A DNA stretch of 64,000 nt from positions 1 to 64,000 of the forward strand of contig JBBMOA010000044.1 in NCBI GenBank assembly GCA_037954235.1, given 5' to 3'. The notes below the pieces were generated by a model. That model worked only from the letters and a program-made list of their open reading frames with translations, did no database searches and had not been told where the DNA came from. The position numbers were made by a program, and so were the translations under genes. This document shows, in pieces, positions 51,001 through 63,953 of the stretch; the stretch's first letter is position 1; each line of letters opens with the position of its first letter. This stretch comes from Aulostomus chinensis. Lineage: Eukaryota; Chordata; Actinopteri; Syngnathiformes; Aulostomidae.

Positions 51001-54000
51001 AAACGCTATTTGTGACCTGCGACACAGAAAAGCCATAACTTTTGTTCAAAGTGAGTTTTCAGTCAAGTTTCAACCTGAAAGCATAGAAAGATGCATAAGC
51101 TTGAAGTTACAGCTTGATTTCAGTGAGTTTTCATCAAAATACAGGAGTTCTGCATGAAGTGTTCATTTTGGCCTTCTCTCGCTGAGAAAACGCTATTTGT
51201 GACCTGTGATACAAAAATGCCATAACTTTTGTTCAAAGTGAGTTTTCAGTCAAGTTTCAACCTGAAAGCATAGAAAGATGCATAAACTTGAAGTTACAGC
51301 TTGATTTCAGTGAGTTTTCATCAAAATACAGGAGTTCTGCATGAAGTGTTCATTTTGGCCTTCTCTCGCTGAGAAAACGCTATTTGTGACCTGTGATACA
51401 AAAATGCCATAACTTTTGTTCAAAGTGAGTTTTCAGTCAAGTTTCAACCTGAAAGCATAGAAAGATGCATAAACTTGAAGTTACAGCTTGATTTCAGTGA
51501 GTTTTCATCAAAATACAGAAGTTCTGCATGAAGTGTTCATTTTGGCCTTCTCTCGCTGAGAAAACACTATTTGTGTCCTGTGATACAAAAATGCCATAAC
51601 TTTTGTTCAAAGTGAGTTTTCAGTCAAGTTTCAACCTGAAAGCATAGAAAGATGCATAAACTTGAAGTTACAGCTTGATTTCAGTGAGTTTTCATCAAAA
51701 TACAGGAGTTCTGCATGAAGTGTTCATTTTGGCCTTCTCTCGCTGAGAAAACGCTATTTGTGACCTGTGATACAAAAATGCCATAACTTTTGTTCAAAGT
51801 GAGTTTTCAGTCAAGTTTCAACCTGAAAGCATAGAAAGATGCATAAACTTGAAGTTACAGCTTGATTTCAGTGAGTTTTCATCAAAATACAGGAGTTCTG
51901 CATGAAGTGTTCATTTTGGCCTTCTCTCGCTGAGAAAACGCTATTTGTGACCTGTGATACAAAAATGCCATAACTTTTGTTCAAAGTGAGTTTTCAGTCA
52001 AGTTTCAACCTGAAAGCATAGAAAGATGCATAAACTTGAAGTTACAGCTTGATTTCAGTGAGTTTTCATCAAAATACAGGAGTTCTGCATGAAGTGTTCA
52101 TTTTGGCCTTCTCTCGCTGAGAAAACGCTATTTGTGACCTGTGATACAAAAATGCCATAACTTTTGTTAAAAGTGAGTTTTCAGTCAAGTTTCAACCTGA
52201 AAGCATAGAAAGATGCATAAACTTGAAGTTACAGCTTGATTTCAGTGAGTTTTCATCAAAATACAGGAGTTCTGCATGAAGTGTTCATTTTGGCCTTCTC
52301 TCGCTGAGAAAACGCTATTTGTGACCTGCGACACAGAACATCCATAACTTTTGTTCAAAGTGAGTTTTCAGTCAAGTTTCAACCTGAAAGCATAGAAAGA
52401 TGCATAAACTTGAAGTTACAGCTTGATTTCAGTGAGTTTTCATCAAAATACAGGAGTTCTGCATGAAGTGTTCATTTTGACCTTCTCTCGCTGAGAAAAC
52501 GCTATTTGTGACCTGTGATACAAAAATGCCATAACTTTTGTTCAAAGTGAGTTTTCAGTCAAGTTTCAACCTGAAAGCATAGAAAGATGCATAAACTTGA
52601 AGTTACAGCTTGATTTCAGTGAGTTTTCATCAAAATACAGGAGCTCTGCATGAAGTGTTCATTTTGGCCTTCTCTCACTTAGAAAACGCTATTTGTGACC
52701 TGTGATACAAAAATGCCATAACTTTTGTTCAAAGTGAGTTTTCAGTCAAGTTTCAACCTGAAAGCATAGAAAGATGCATAAACTTGAAGTTACAGCTTGA
52801 TTTCAGTGAGTTTTCATCAAAATACAGGAGTTCTGCATGAAGTGTTCATTTTGGCCTTCTCTCGCTGAGAAAACACAATTTGTGACCTGTGATACAAAAA
52901 TGCAATAACTTTTGTTCAAAGTGAGTTTTCAGTCAAGTTTCAACCTGAAAGCATAGAAAGATGCATAAACTTGAAGTTACAGCTTGATTTCAGTGAGTTT
53001 TCATCAAAATACAGAAGTTCTGCATGAAGTGTTCATTTTGGCCTTCTCTCGCTGAGAAAACACTATTTGTGACCTGTGATACAAAAATGCCATAACTTTT
53101 GTTCAAAGTGAGTTTTCAGTCAAGTTTCAACCTGAAAGCATAGAAAGATGCATAAACTTGAAGTTACAGCTTGATTTCAGTGAGTTTTCATCAAAATACA
53201 GGAGTTCTGCATGAAGTGTTCATTTTGGCCTTCTCTCGCTGAGAAAACGCTATTTGTGACCTGCGACACAGAACAGCCATAACTTTTGTTCAAAGTGAGT
53301 TTTCAGTCAAGTTTCAACCTGAAAGCATAGAAAGATGCATAAACTTGAAGTTACAGCTTGATTTCAGTGAGTTTTCATCAAAATACAGGAGTTCTGCATG
53401 AAGTGTTCATTTTGGCCTTCTCTCGCTGAGAAAACGCTATTTGTGACCTGTGATACAAAAATGCCATAACTTTTGTTCAAAGTGAGTTTTCAGTCAAGTT
53501 TCAACCTGAAAGCATAGAAAGATGCATAAACTTGAAGTTACAGCTTGATTTCAGTGAGTTTTCATCAAAATACAGGAGTTCTGCATGAAGTGTTCATTTT
53601 GGCCTTCTCTCGCTGAGAAAACGCTATTTGTGACCTGTGATACAAAAATGCCATAACTTTTGTTCAAAGTGAGTTTTCAGTCAAGTTTCAACCTGAAAGC
53701 ATAGAAAGATGCATAAACTTGAAGTTACAGCTTGATTTCAGTGAGTTTTCATCAAAATACAGGAGTTCTGCATGAAGTGTTCATTTTGGCCTTCTCTCGC
53801 TGAGAAAACGCTATTTGTGACCTGTGATACAAAAATGCCATAACTTTTGTTCAAAGTGAGTTTTCAGTCAAGTTTCAACCTGAAAGCATAGAAAGATGCA
53901 TAAACTTGAAGTTACAGCTTGATTTCAGTGAGTTTTCATCAAAATACAGGAGTTCTGCATGAAGTGTTCATTTTGGCCTTCTCTCGCTGAGAAAACGCTA

Positions 54001-55164
54001 TTTGTGACCTGTGATACAAAAATGCCATAACTTTTGTTCAAAGTGAGTTTTCAGTCAAGTTTCAACCTGAAAGCATAGAAAGATGCATAAACTTGAAGTT
54101 ACAGCTTGATTTCAGTGAGTTTTCATCAAAATACAGGAGTTCTGCATGAAGTGTTCATTTTGGCCTTCTCTCGCTGAGAAAACGCTATTTGTGACCTGCG
54201 ACACAGAAAAGCCATAACTTTTGTTCAAAGTGAGTTTTCAGTCAAGTTTCAACCTGAAAGCATAGAAAGATGCATAAACTTGAAGTTACAGCTTGATTTC
54301 AGTGAGTTTTCATCAAAATACAGGAGTTCTGCATGAAGTGTTCATTTTGGCCTTCTCTCGCTGAGAAAACGCTATTTGTGACCTGTGATACAAAAATGCC
54401 ATAACTTTTGTTCAAAGTGAGTTTTCAGTCAAGTTTCAACCTGAAAGCATAGAAAGATGAATAAACTTGAAGTTACAGCTTGATTTCAGTGAGTTTTCAT
54501 CAAAATACAGGAGTTCTGCATGAAGTGTTCATTTTGGCCTTCTCTCGCTGAGAAAACGCTATTTGTGACCTGTGATACAAAAATGCCATAACTTTTGTTC
54601 AAAGTGAGTTTTCAGTCAAGTTTCAACCTGAAAGCATAGAAAGATGCATAAACTTGAAGTTACAGCTTGATTTCAGTGAGTTTTCATCAAAATACAGGAG
54701 TTCTGCATGAAGTGTTCATTTTTGCCTTCTCTCGCTGAGAAAACACTATTTGTGACCTGTGATACAAAAATGCCATAACTTTTGTTCAAAGTGAGTTTTC
54801 AGTCAAGTTTCAACCTGAAAGCATAGAAAGATGCATAAACTTGAAGTTACAGCTTGATTTCAGTGAGTTTTCATGAAAATACAGGAGTTCTGCATGAAGT
54901 GTTCATTTTGGCCTTCTCACGCTGAGAAAACTCTATTTGTGACCTGTGATACAAAAATGCCATAACTTTTGTTCAAAGTGAGTTTTCAGTCAAGTTTCAA
55001 CCTGAAAGCATAGAAAGATGCATAAACTTGAAGTTACAGCTTGATTTCAGTGAGTTTTCATCAAAATACAGGAGTTCTGCATGAAGTGTTCATTTTGGCC
55101 TTCTCTCGCTGAGAAAACGCTATTTGTGACCTGCGACACAGAACATCCATAACTTTTGTTCAAA
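45067..55164. repeat. 54-monomer block, copy 2 (M242-M295)
   Basis: All the rare markers of 14773-24870 appear here in the same order at +30294 bp, for example AATAAAGG 45527, TGCTAATT 46111, GTACAAAG 46743, GTGAAAC near 47095, AAAAGCC 51028 and the GATGAATAA and AACTCTATT monomers before 55165. At the level of these markers I found no gained or lost monomer and no private variant over 10 kb. The copy is therefore much closer than the neighbouring copy at 28.2-33.7 kb. The homology continues past 55165 to about 58.0 kb, so the duplicated stretch is nearly 13 kb. Confidence 0.87.
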
Positions 55165-58100
55165 GTGAGTTTTCAGTCAAGTTTCAACCTGAAAGCATAG
55201 AAAGATGCATAAACTTGAAATTACAGCTTGATTTCAGTGACTTTTCATCAAAATACAGGAGTTCTGCATGAAGTGTTCATTATGGCCTTCTCTCGTTGAG
55301 AAAACACTATTTGTGACCTGTGATACAAAAATGCCATAACTTTTTTTCAAAGTGAGTTTTCAGTCAAGTTTCAACCTGAAAGCATAGAAAGATGCATAAA
55401 CTTGAAGTTACAGCTTGATTTCAGTGAGTTTTCATCAAAATACAGGAGTTCTGCATGAAGTGTTCATTTTGGCCTTCTCTCGCTGAGAAAACACTATTTG
55501 TGACCTGTGATACAAAAATGCCATAACTTTTGTTCAAAGTGAGTTTTCAGTCAAGTTTCAACCTGAAAGCATAGAAAGATGCATAAACTCTAAGTTACAG
55601 CTTGATTTCAGTGAGTTTTCATCAAAATACAGGAGTTCTGCATGAAGTGTTCATTTTGGCCTTCTCTCGCTGAGAAAACGCTATTTGTGACCTGTGATAC
55701 AAAAATGCCATAACTTTTGTTCAAAGTGAGTTTTCAGTCAAGTTTCAACCTGAAAGCATAGAAAGGTGCATAAACTTGAAGTTACAGCTTGATTTCAGTG
55801 AGTTTTCATCAAAATACAGGAGTTCTGCATGAAGTGTTCATTTTGGCCTTCTCTCGCTGAGAAAACGCTATTTGTGACCTGTGATACAAAAATGCCATAA
55901 CTTTTGTTCAAAGTGAGTTTTCAGTCAAGTTTCAACCTGAAAGCATAGAAAGATGCATAAACTTGAAGTTACAGCTTGATTTCAGTGAGTTTTCATCAAA
56001 ATACAGGAGTTCTGCATGAAGTGTTCATTTTGGCCTTCTCTCGCTGAGAAAACGCTATTTGTGACCTGTGATACAAAAATGCCATAACTTTTGTTCAAAG
56101 TGAGTTTTCAGTCAAGTTTCAACCTGAAAGCATAGAAAGATGCATAGACTTGAAGTTACAGCTTGATTTCAGTGAGTTTTCATCAAAATACAGGAGTTCT
56201 GCATGAAGTGTTCATTTTGGCCTTCTCTCGCTGAGAAAACGCTATTTGTGACCTGTGATACAAAAATGCCATAACTTTTGTTCAAAGTGAGTTTTCAGTC
56301 AAGTTTCAACCTGAAAGCATAGAAAGATGCATAAACTTGAAGTTACAGCTTGATTTCAGTGAGTTTTCATCAAAATACAGGAGTTCTGCATGAAGTGTTC
56401 ATTTTGGCCTTCTCTCGCTGAGAAAACACTATTTGTGACCTGTGATACAAAAATGCCATAACTTTTGTTCAAAGTGAGTTTTCAGTCAAGTTTCAACCTG
56501 AAAGCATAGAAAGATGCATAAACTTGAAGTTACAGCTTGATTTCAGTGAGTTTTCATCAAAATACAGGAGTTCTGCATGAAGTGTTCATTTTGGCCTTCT
56601 ATCGCTGAGAAAACGCTATTTGTGACCTGCGACACAGAACAGCCATAACTTTTGTTCAAAGTGAGTTTTCAGTCAAGTTTCAACCTGAAAGCATAGAAAG
56701 ATGCATAAACTCTAAGTTACAGCTTGATTTCAGTGAGTTTTCATCAAAATACAGGAGTTCTGCATGAAGTGTTCATTTTGGCCTTCTCTCGCTGAGAAAA
56801 CGCTATTTGTGACCTGTGATACAAAAATGCCATAACTTTTGTTCAAAGTGAGTTTTCAGTCAAGTTTCAACCTGAAAGCATAGAAAGATGCATAAACTTG
56901 AAGTTACACCTTGATTTCAGTGAGTTTTCATCAAAATACAGGAGTTCTGCATGAAGTGTTCATTTTGGCCTTCTCTCGCTGAGAAAACGCTATTTGTGAC
57001 CTGCGACACAGAACAGCCATAACTTTTTTTCAAAGTGAGTTTTCAGTCAAGTTTCAACCTGAAAGCATAGAAAGATGCATAAACTTGAAGTTACAGCTTG
57101 ATTTCAGTGAGTTTTCATCAAAATACAGGAGTTCTGCATGAAGTGTTCATTTTTGCCTTCTCTCGCTGAGAAAACGCTATTTGTGACCTGTGATACAAAA
57201 ATGCCATAACTTTTGTTCAAAGTGAGTTTTCAGTCAAGTTTCAACCTGAAAGCATAGAAAGATGCATAAACTTGAAGTTACAGCTTGATTTCAGTGAGTT
57301 TTCATCAAAATACAGGAGTTCTGCATGAAGTGTTCATTTTGGCCTTCTCTCGCTGAGAAAACGCTATTTGTGACCTGTGATACAAAAATGCCATAACTTT
57401 TGTTCAAAGTGAGTTTTCAGTCAAGTTTCAACCTGAAAGCATAGAAAGATGCATAAACTTGAAGTTACAGCTTGATTTCAGTGAGTTTTCATCAAAATAC
57501 AGGAGTTCTGCATGAAGTGTTCATTTTTGCCTTCTCTCGCTGAGAAAACGCTATTTGTGACCTGTGATACAAAAATGCCATAACTTTTGTTCAAAGTGAG
57601 TTTTCAGTCAAGTTTCAACCTGAAAGCATAGAAAGATGCATAAACTTGAAGTTACAGCTTGATTTCAGTGAGTTTTCATGAAAATACAGGAGTTCTGCAT
57701 GAAGTGTTCATTTTGGCCTTCTCACGCTGAGAAAACGCTATTTGTGACCTGTGATACAAAAATGCCATAACTTTTGTTCAAAGTGAGTTTTCAGTCAAGT
57801 TTCAACCTGAAAGCATAGAAAGATGCATAAACTTGAAGTTACAGCTTGATTTCAGTGAGTTTTCATCAAAATACAGGAGTTCTGCATGAAGTGTTCATTT
57901 TGGCCTTCTCTCGCTGAGAAAACGCTATTTGTGACCTGTGATACAAAAATGCCATAACTTTTGTTCAAAGTGAGTTTTCAGTCAAGTTTCAACCTGAAAG
58001 CATAGAAAGATGCATAAACTTGAAGTTACAGCTTGATTTCAGTGAGTTTTCATCAAAATACAGGAGTTCTGCATGAAGTGTTCATTTTGGCCTTCTCTCG

Positions 58101-59278
58101 CTGAGAAAACGCTATTTGTGACCTGTGATACAAAAATGCCATAACTTTTGTTCAAAGTGAGTTTTCAGTCAAGTTTCAACCTGAAAGCATAGAAAGATGC
58201 ATAAACTTGAAGTTACAGCTTGATTTCAGTGAGTTTTCATCAAAATACAGGAGTTCTGCATGAAGTGTTCATTTTGGCCTTCTCTCGCTGAGAAAACGCT
58301 ATTTGTGACCTGCGACACAGAAAAGCCATAACTTTTGTTCAAAGTGAGTTTTCAGTCAAGTTTCAACCTGAAAGCATAGAAAGATGCATAAACTTGAAGT
58401 TACAGCTTGATTTCAGTGAGTTTTCATCAAAATACAGGAGTTCTGCATGAAGTGTTCATTTTGGCCTTCTCTCGCTGAGAAAACGCTATTTGTGACCTGT
58501 GATACAAAAATGCCATAACTTTTGTTCAAAGTGAGTTTTCAGTCAAGTTTCAACCTGAAAGCATAGAAAGATGAATAAACTTGAAGTTACAGCTTGATTT
58601 CAGTGAGTTTTCATCAAAATACAGGAGTTCTGCATGAAGTGTTCATTTTGGCCTTCTCTCGCTGAGAAAACGCTATTTGTGACCTGTGATACAAAAATGC
58701 CATAACTTTTGTTCAAAGTGAGTTTTCAGTCAAGTTTCAACCTGAAAGCATAGAAAGATGCATAAACTTGAAGTTACAGCTTGATTTCAGTGAGTTTTCA
58801 TCAAAATACAGGAGTTCTGCATGAAGTGTTCATTTTTGCCTTCTCTCGCTGAGAAAACACTATTTGTGACCTGTGATACAAAAATGCCATAACTTTTGTT
58901 CAAAGTGAGTTTTCAGTCAAGTTTCAACCTGAAAGCATAGAAAGATGCATAAACTTGAAGTTACAGCTTGATTTCAGTGAGTTTTCATGAAAATACAGGA
59001 GTTCTGCATGAAGTGTTCATTTTGGCCTTCTCACGCTGAGAAAACTCTATTTGTGACCTGTGATACAAAAATGCCATAACTTTTGTTCAAAGTGAGTTTT
59101 CAGTCAAGTTTCAACCTGAAAGCATAGAAAGATGCATAAACTTGAAGTTACAGCTTGATTTCAGTGAGTTTTCATCAAAATACAGGAGTTCTGCATGAAG
59201 TGTTCATTTTGGCCTTCTCTCGCTGAGAAAACGCTATTTGTGACCTGCGACACAGAACATCCATAACTTTTGTTCAAA
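55165..59278. repeat. 22-monomer tandem duplication of head plus tail (M296-M317)
   Basis: M296-M310 match M134-M148: marker monomer with G181T, CTCTAAG at 55588 and 56710, ACACC with G181T, two G120T monomers, then CATGAAA+CTCACGC. M312-M317 match M290-M295: AAAAGCC, plain, GATGAATAA, G120T+G142A, CATGAAA+AACTCTATT, AACATCC. The next marker monomer is at 59279, exactly 4114 bp on. This is what unequal exchange between misaligned blocks would leave, with a junction around M311 (57970-58156). Confidence 0.85.
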
Positions 59279-62200
59279 GTGAGTTTTCAGTCAAGTTTCA
59301 ACCTGAAAGCATAGAAAGATGCATAAACTTGAAATTACAGCTTGATTTCAGTGACTTTTCATCAAAATACAGGAGTTCTGCATGAAGTGTTCATTATGGC
59401 CTTCTCTCGTTGAGAAAACACTATTTGTGACCTGTGATACAAAAATGCCATAACTTTTTTTCAAAGTGAGTTTTCAGTCAAGTTTCAACCTGAAAGCATA
59501 GAAAGATGCATAAACTTGAAGTTACAGCTTGATTTCAGTGAGTTTTCATCAAAATACAGGAGTTCTGCATGAAGTGTTCATTTTGGCCTTCTCTCGCTGA
59601 GAAAACACTATTTGTGACCTGTGATACAAAAATGCCATAACTTTTGTTCAAAGTGAGTTTTCAGTCAAGTTTCAACCTGAAAGCATAGAAAGATGCATAA
59701 ACTCTAAGTTACAGCTTGATTTCAGTGAGTTTTCATCAAAATACAGGAGTTCTGCATGAAGTGTTCATTTTGGCCTTCTCTCGCTGAGAAAACGCTATTT
59801 GTGACCTGTGATACAAAAATGCCATAACTTTTGTTCAAAGTGAGTTTTCAGTCAAGTTTCAACCTGAAAGCATAGAAAGGTGCATAAACTTGAAGTTACA
59901 GCTTGATTTCAGTGAGTTTTCATCAAAATACAGGAGTTCTGCATGAAGTGTTCATTTTGGCCTTCTCTCGCTGAGAAAACGCTATTTGTGACCTGTGATA
60001 CAAAAATGCCATAACTTTTGTTCAAAGTGAGTTTTCAGTCAAGTTTCAACCTGAAAGCATAGAAAGATGCATAAACTTGAAGTTACAGCTTGATTTCAGT
60101 GAGTTTTCATCAAAATACAGGAGTTCTGCATGAAGTGTTCATTTTGGCCTTCTCTCGCTGAGAAAACGCTATTTGTGACCTGTGATACAAAAATGCCATA
60201 ACTTTTGTTCAAAGTGAGTTTTCAGTCAAGTTTCAACCTGAAAGCATAGAAAGATGCATAGACTTGAAGTTACAGCTTGATTTCAGTGAGTTTTCATCAA
60301 AATACAGGAGTTCTGCATGAAGTGTTCATTTTGGCCTTCTCTCGCTGAGAAAACGCTATTTGTGACCTGTGATACAAAAATGCCATAACTTTTGTTCAAA
60401 GTGAGTTTTCAGTCAAGTTTCAACCTGAAAGCATAGAAAGATGCATAAACTTGAAGTTACAGCTTGATTTCAGTGAGTTTTCATCAAAATACAGGAGTTC
60501 TGCATGAAGTGTTCATTTTGGCCTTCTCTCGCTGAGAAAACACTATTTGTGACCTGTGATACAAAAATGCCATAACTTTTGTTCAAAGTGAGTTTTCAGT
60601 CAAGTTTCAACCTGAAAGCATAGAAAGATGCATAAACTTGAAGTTACAGCTTGATTTCAGTGAGTTTTCATCAAAATACAGGAGTTCTGCATGAAGTGTT
60701 CATTTTGGCCTTCTATCGCTGAGAAAACGCTATTTGTGACCTGCGACACAGAACAGCCATAACTTTTGTTCAAAGTGAGTTTTCAGTCAAGTTTCAACCT
60801 GAAAGCATAGAAAGATGCATAAACTCTAAGTTACAGCTTGATTTCAGTGAGTTTTCATCAAAATACAGGAGTTCTGCATGAAGTGTTCATTTTGGCCTTC
60901 TCTCGCTGAGAAAACGCTATTTGTGACCTGTGATACAAAAATGCCATAACTTTTGTTCAAAGTGAGTTTTCAGTCAAGTTTCAACCTGAAAGCATAGAAA
61001 GATGCATAAACTTGAAGTTACACCTTGATTTCAGTGAGTTTTCATCAAAATACAGGAGTTCTGCATGAAGTGTTCATTTTGGCCTTCTCTCGCTGAGAAA
61101 ACGCTATTTGTGACCTGCGACACAGAACAGCCATAACTTTTTTTCAAAGTGAGTTTTCAGTCAAGTTTCAACCTGAAAGCATAGAAAGATGCATAAACTT
61201 GAAGTTACAGCTTGATTTCAGTGAGTTTTCATCAAAATACAGGAGTTCTGCATGAAGTGTTCATTTTTGCCTTCTCTCGCTGAGAAAACGCTATTTGTGA
61301 CCTGTGATACAAAAATGCCATAACTTTTGTTCAAAGTGAGTTTTCAGTCAAGTTTCAACCTGAAAGCATAGAAAGATGCATAAACTTGAAGTTACAGCTT
61401 GATTTCAGTGAGTTTTCATCAAAATACAGGAGTTCTGCATGAAGTGTTCATTTTGGCCTTCTCTCGCTGAGAAAACGCTATTTGTGACCTGTGATACAAA
61501 AATGCCATAACTTTTGTTCAAAGTGAGTTTTCAGTCAAGTTTCAACCTGAAAGCATAGAAAGATGCATAAACTTGAAGTTACAGCTTGATTTCAGTGAGT
61601 TTTCATCAAAATACAGGAGTTCTGCATGAAGTGTTCATTTTTGCCTTCTCTCGCTGAGAAAACGCTATTTGTGACCTGTGATACAAAAATGCCATAACTT
61701 TTGTTCAAAGTGAGTTTTCAGTCAAGTTTCAACCTGAAAGCATAGAAAGATGCATAAACTTGAAGTTACAGCTTGATTTCAGTGAGTTTTCATGAAAATA
61801 CAGGAGTTCTGCATGAAGTGTTCATTTTGGCCTTCTCACGCTGAGAAAACGCTATTTGTGACCTGTGATACAAAAATGCCATAACTTTTGTTCAAAGTGA
61901 GTTTTCAGTCAAGTTTCAACCTGAAAGCATAGAAAGATGCATAAACTTGAAGTTACAGCTTGATTTCAGTGAGTTTTCATCAAAATACAGGAGTTCTGCA
62001 TGAAGTGTTCATTTTGGCCTTCTCTCGCTGAGAAAACGCTATTTGTGACCTGTGATACAAAAATGCCATAACTTTTGTTCAAAGTGAGTTTTCAGTCAAG
62101 TTTCAACCTGAAAGCATAGAAAGATGCATAAACTTGAAGTTACAGCTTGATTTCAGTGAGTTTTCATCAAAATACAGGAGTTCTGCATGAAGTGTTCATT

Positions 62201-63953
62201 TTGGCCTTCTCTCGCTCAGAAAACGCTATTTGTGACCTGTGATACAAAAATGCCATAACTTTTGTTCAAAGTGAGTTTTCAGTCAAGTTTCAACCTGAAA
62301 GCATAGAAAGATGCATAAACTTGAAGTTACAGCTTGATTTCAGTGAGTTTTCATGAAAATACAGGAGTTCTGCATGAAGTGTTCATTTTGGCCTTCTCAC
62401 GCTGAGAAAACACTATTTGTGACCTGTGATACAAAAATGCCATAACTTTTGTTCAAAGTGAGTTTTCAGTCAAGTTTCAACCTGAAAGCATAGAAAGATG
62501 CATAAACTTGAAGTTACAGCTTGATTTCAGTGAGTTTTCATCAAAATACAGGAGTTCTGCATGAAGTGTTCATTTTGGCCTTCTCTCGCTGAGAAAACGC
62601 TATTTGTGACCTGCGACACAGAACATCCATAACTTTTGTTCAAAGTGAGTTTTCAGTCAAGTTTCAACCTGAAAGCATAGAAAGATGCATAAACTTGAAA
62701 TTACAGCTTGATTTCAGTGAGTTTTCATCAAAATACAGGAGTTCTGCATGAAGTGTTCATTTTGGCCTTCTCTCGCTGAGAAAACACTATTTGTGACCTG
62801 TGATACAAAAATGCCATAACTTTTGTTCAAAGTGAGTTTTCAGTCAAGTTTCAACCTGAAAGCATAGAAAGATGCATAAACTTGAAGTTACAGCTTGATT
62901 TCAGTGAGTTTTCATCAAAATACAGGAGTTCTGCATGAAGTGTTCATTTTGGCCTTCTCTCGCTGAGAAAACGCTATTTGTGACCTGCGACACAGAAAAG
63001 CCATAACTTTTGTTCAAAGTGAGTTTTCAGTCAAGTTTCAACCTGAAAGCATAGAAAGATGCATAAGCTTGAAGTTACAGCTTGATTTCAGTGAGTTTTC
63101 ATCAAAATACAGGAGTTCTGCATGAAGTGTTCATTTTGGCCTTCTCTCGCTGAGAAAACGCTATTTGTGACCTGTGATACAAAAATGCCATAACTTTTGT
63201 TCAAAGTGAGTTTTCAGTCAAGTTTCAACCTGAAAGCATAGAAAGATGCATAAACTTGAAGTTACAGCTTGATTTCAGTGAGTTTTCATCAAAATACAGG
63301 AGTTCTGCATGAAGTGTTCATTTTGGCCTTCTCTCGCTGAGAAAACGCTATTTGTGACCTGTGATACAAAAATGCCATAACTTTTGTTCAAAGTGAGTTT
63401 TCAGTCAAGTTTCAACCTGAAAGCATAGAAAGATGCATAAACTTGAAGTTACAGCTTGATTTCAGTGAGTTTTCATCAAAATACAGAAGTTCTGCATGAA
63501 GTGTTCATTTTGGCCTTCTCTCGCTGAGAAAACACTATTTGTGTCCTGTGATACAAAAATGCCATAACTTTTGTTCAAAGTGAGTTTTCAGTCAAGTTTC
63601 AACCTGAAAGCATAGAAAGATGCATAAACTTGAAGTTACAGCTTGATTTCAGTGAGTTTTCATCAAAATACAGGAGTTCTGCATGAAGTGTTCATTTTGG
63701 CCTTCTCTCGCTGAGAAAACGCTATTTGTGACCTGTGATACAAAAATGCCATAACTTTTGTTCAAAGTGAGTTTTCAGTCAAGTTTCAACCTGAAAGCAT
63801 AGAAAGATGCATAAACTTGAAGTTACAGCTTGATTTCAGTGAGTTTTCATCAAAATACAGGAGTTCTGCATGAAGTGTTCATTTTGGCCTTCTCTCGCTG
63901 AGAAAACGCTATTTGTGACCTGTGATACAAAAATGCCATAACTTTTGTTCAAA
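59279..63953. repeat. Head block version 2, second copy (M318-M342)
   Basis: This follows M134-M158 monomer by monomer at an offset of 34408 bp: marker with G181T, CTCTAAG (59702, 60824), CTATCGC+AACAGCC, ACACC, G120T monomers, CTCGCTCAG (62214), CATGAAA, AACATCC, G56A, AAAAGCC (M337), AAGCTT (M338), plain, and AGAAG+G142A+GTCC (M340). The match continues to the end of the window, so the copy probably extends beyond it. Confidence 0.86.
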
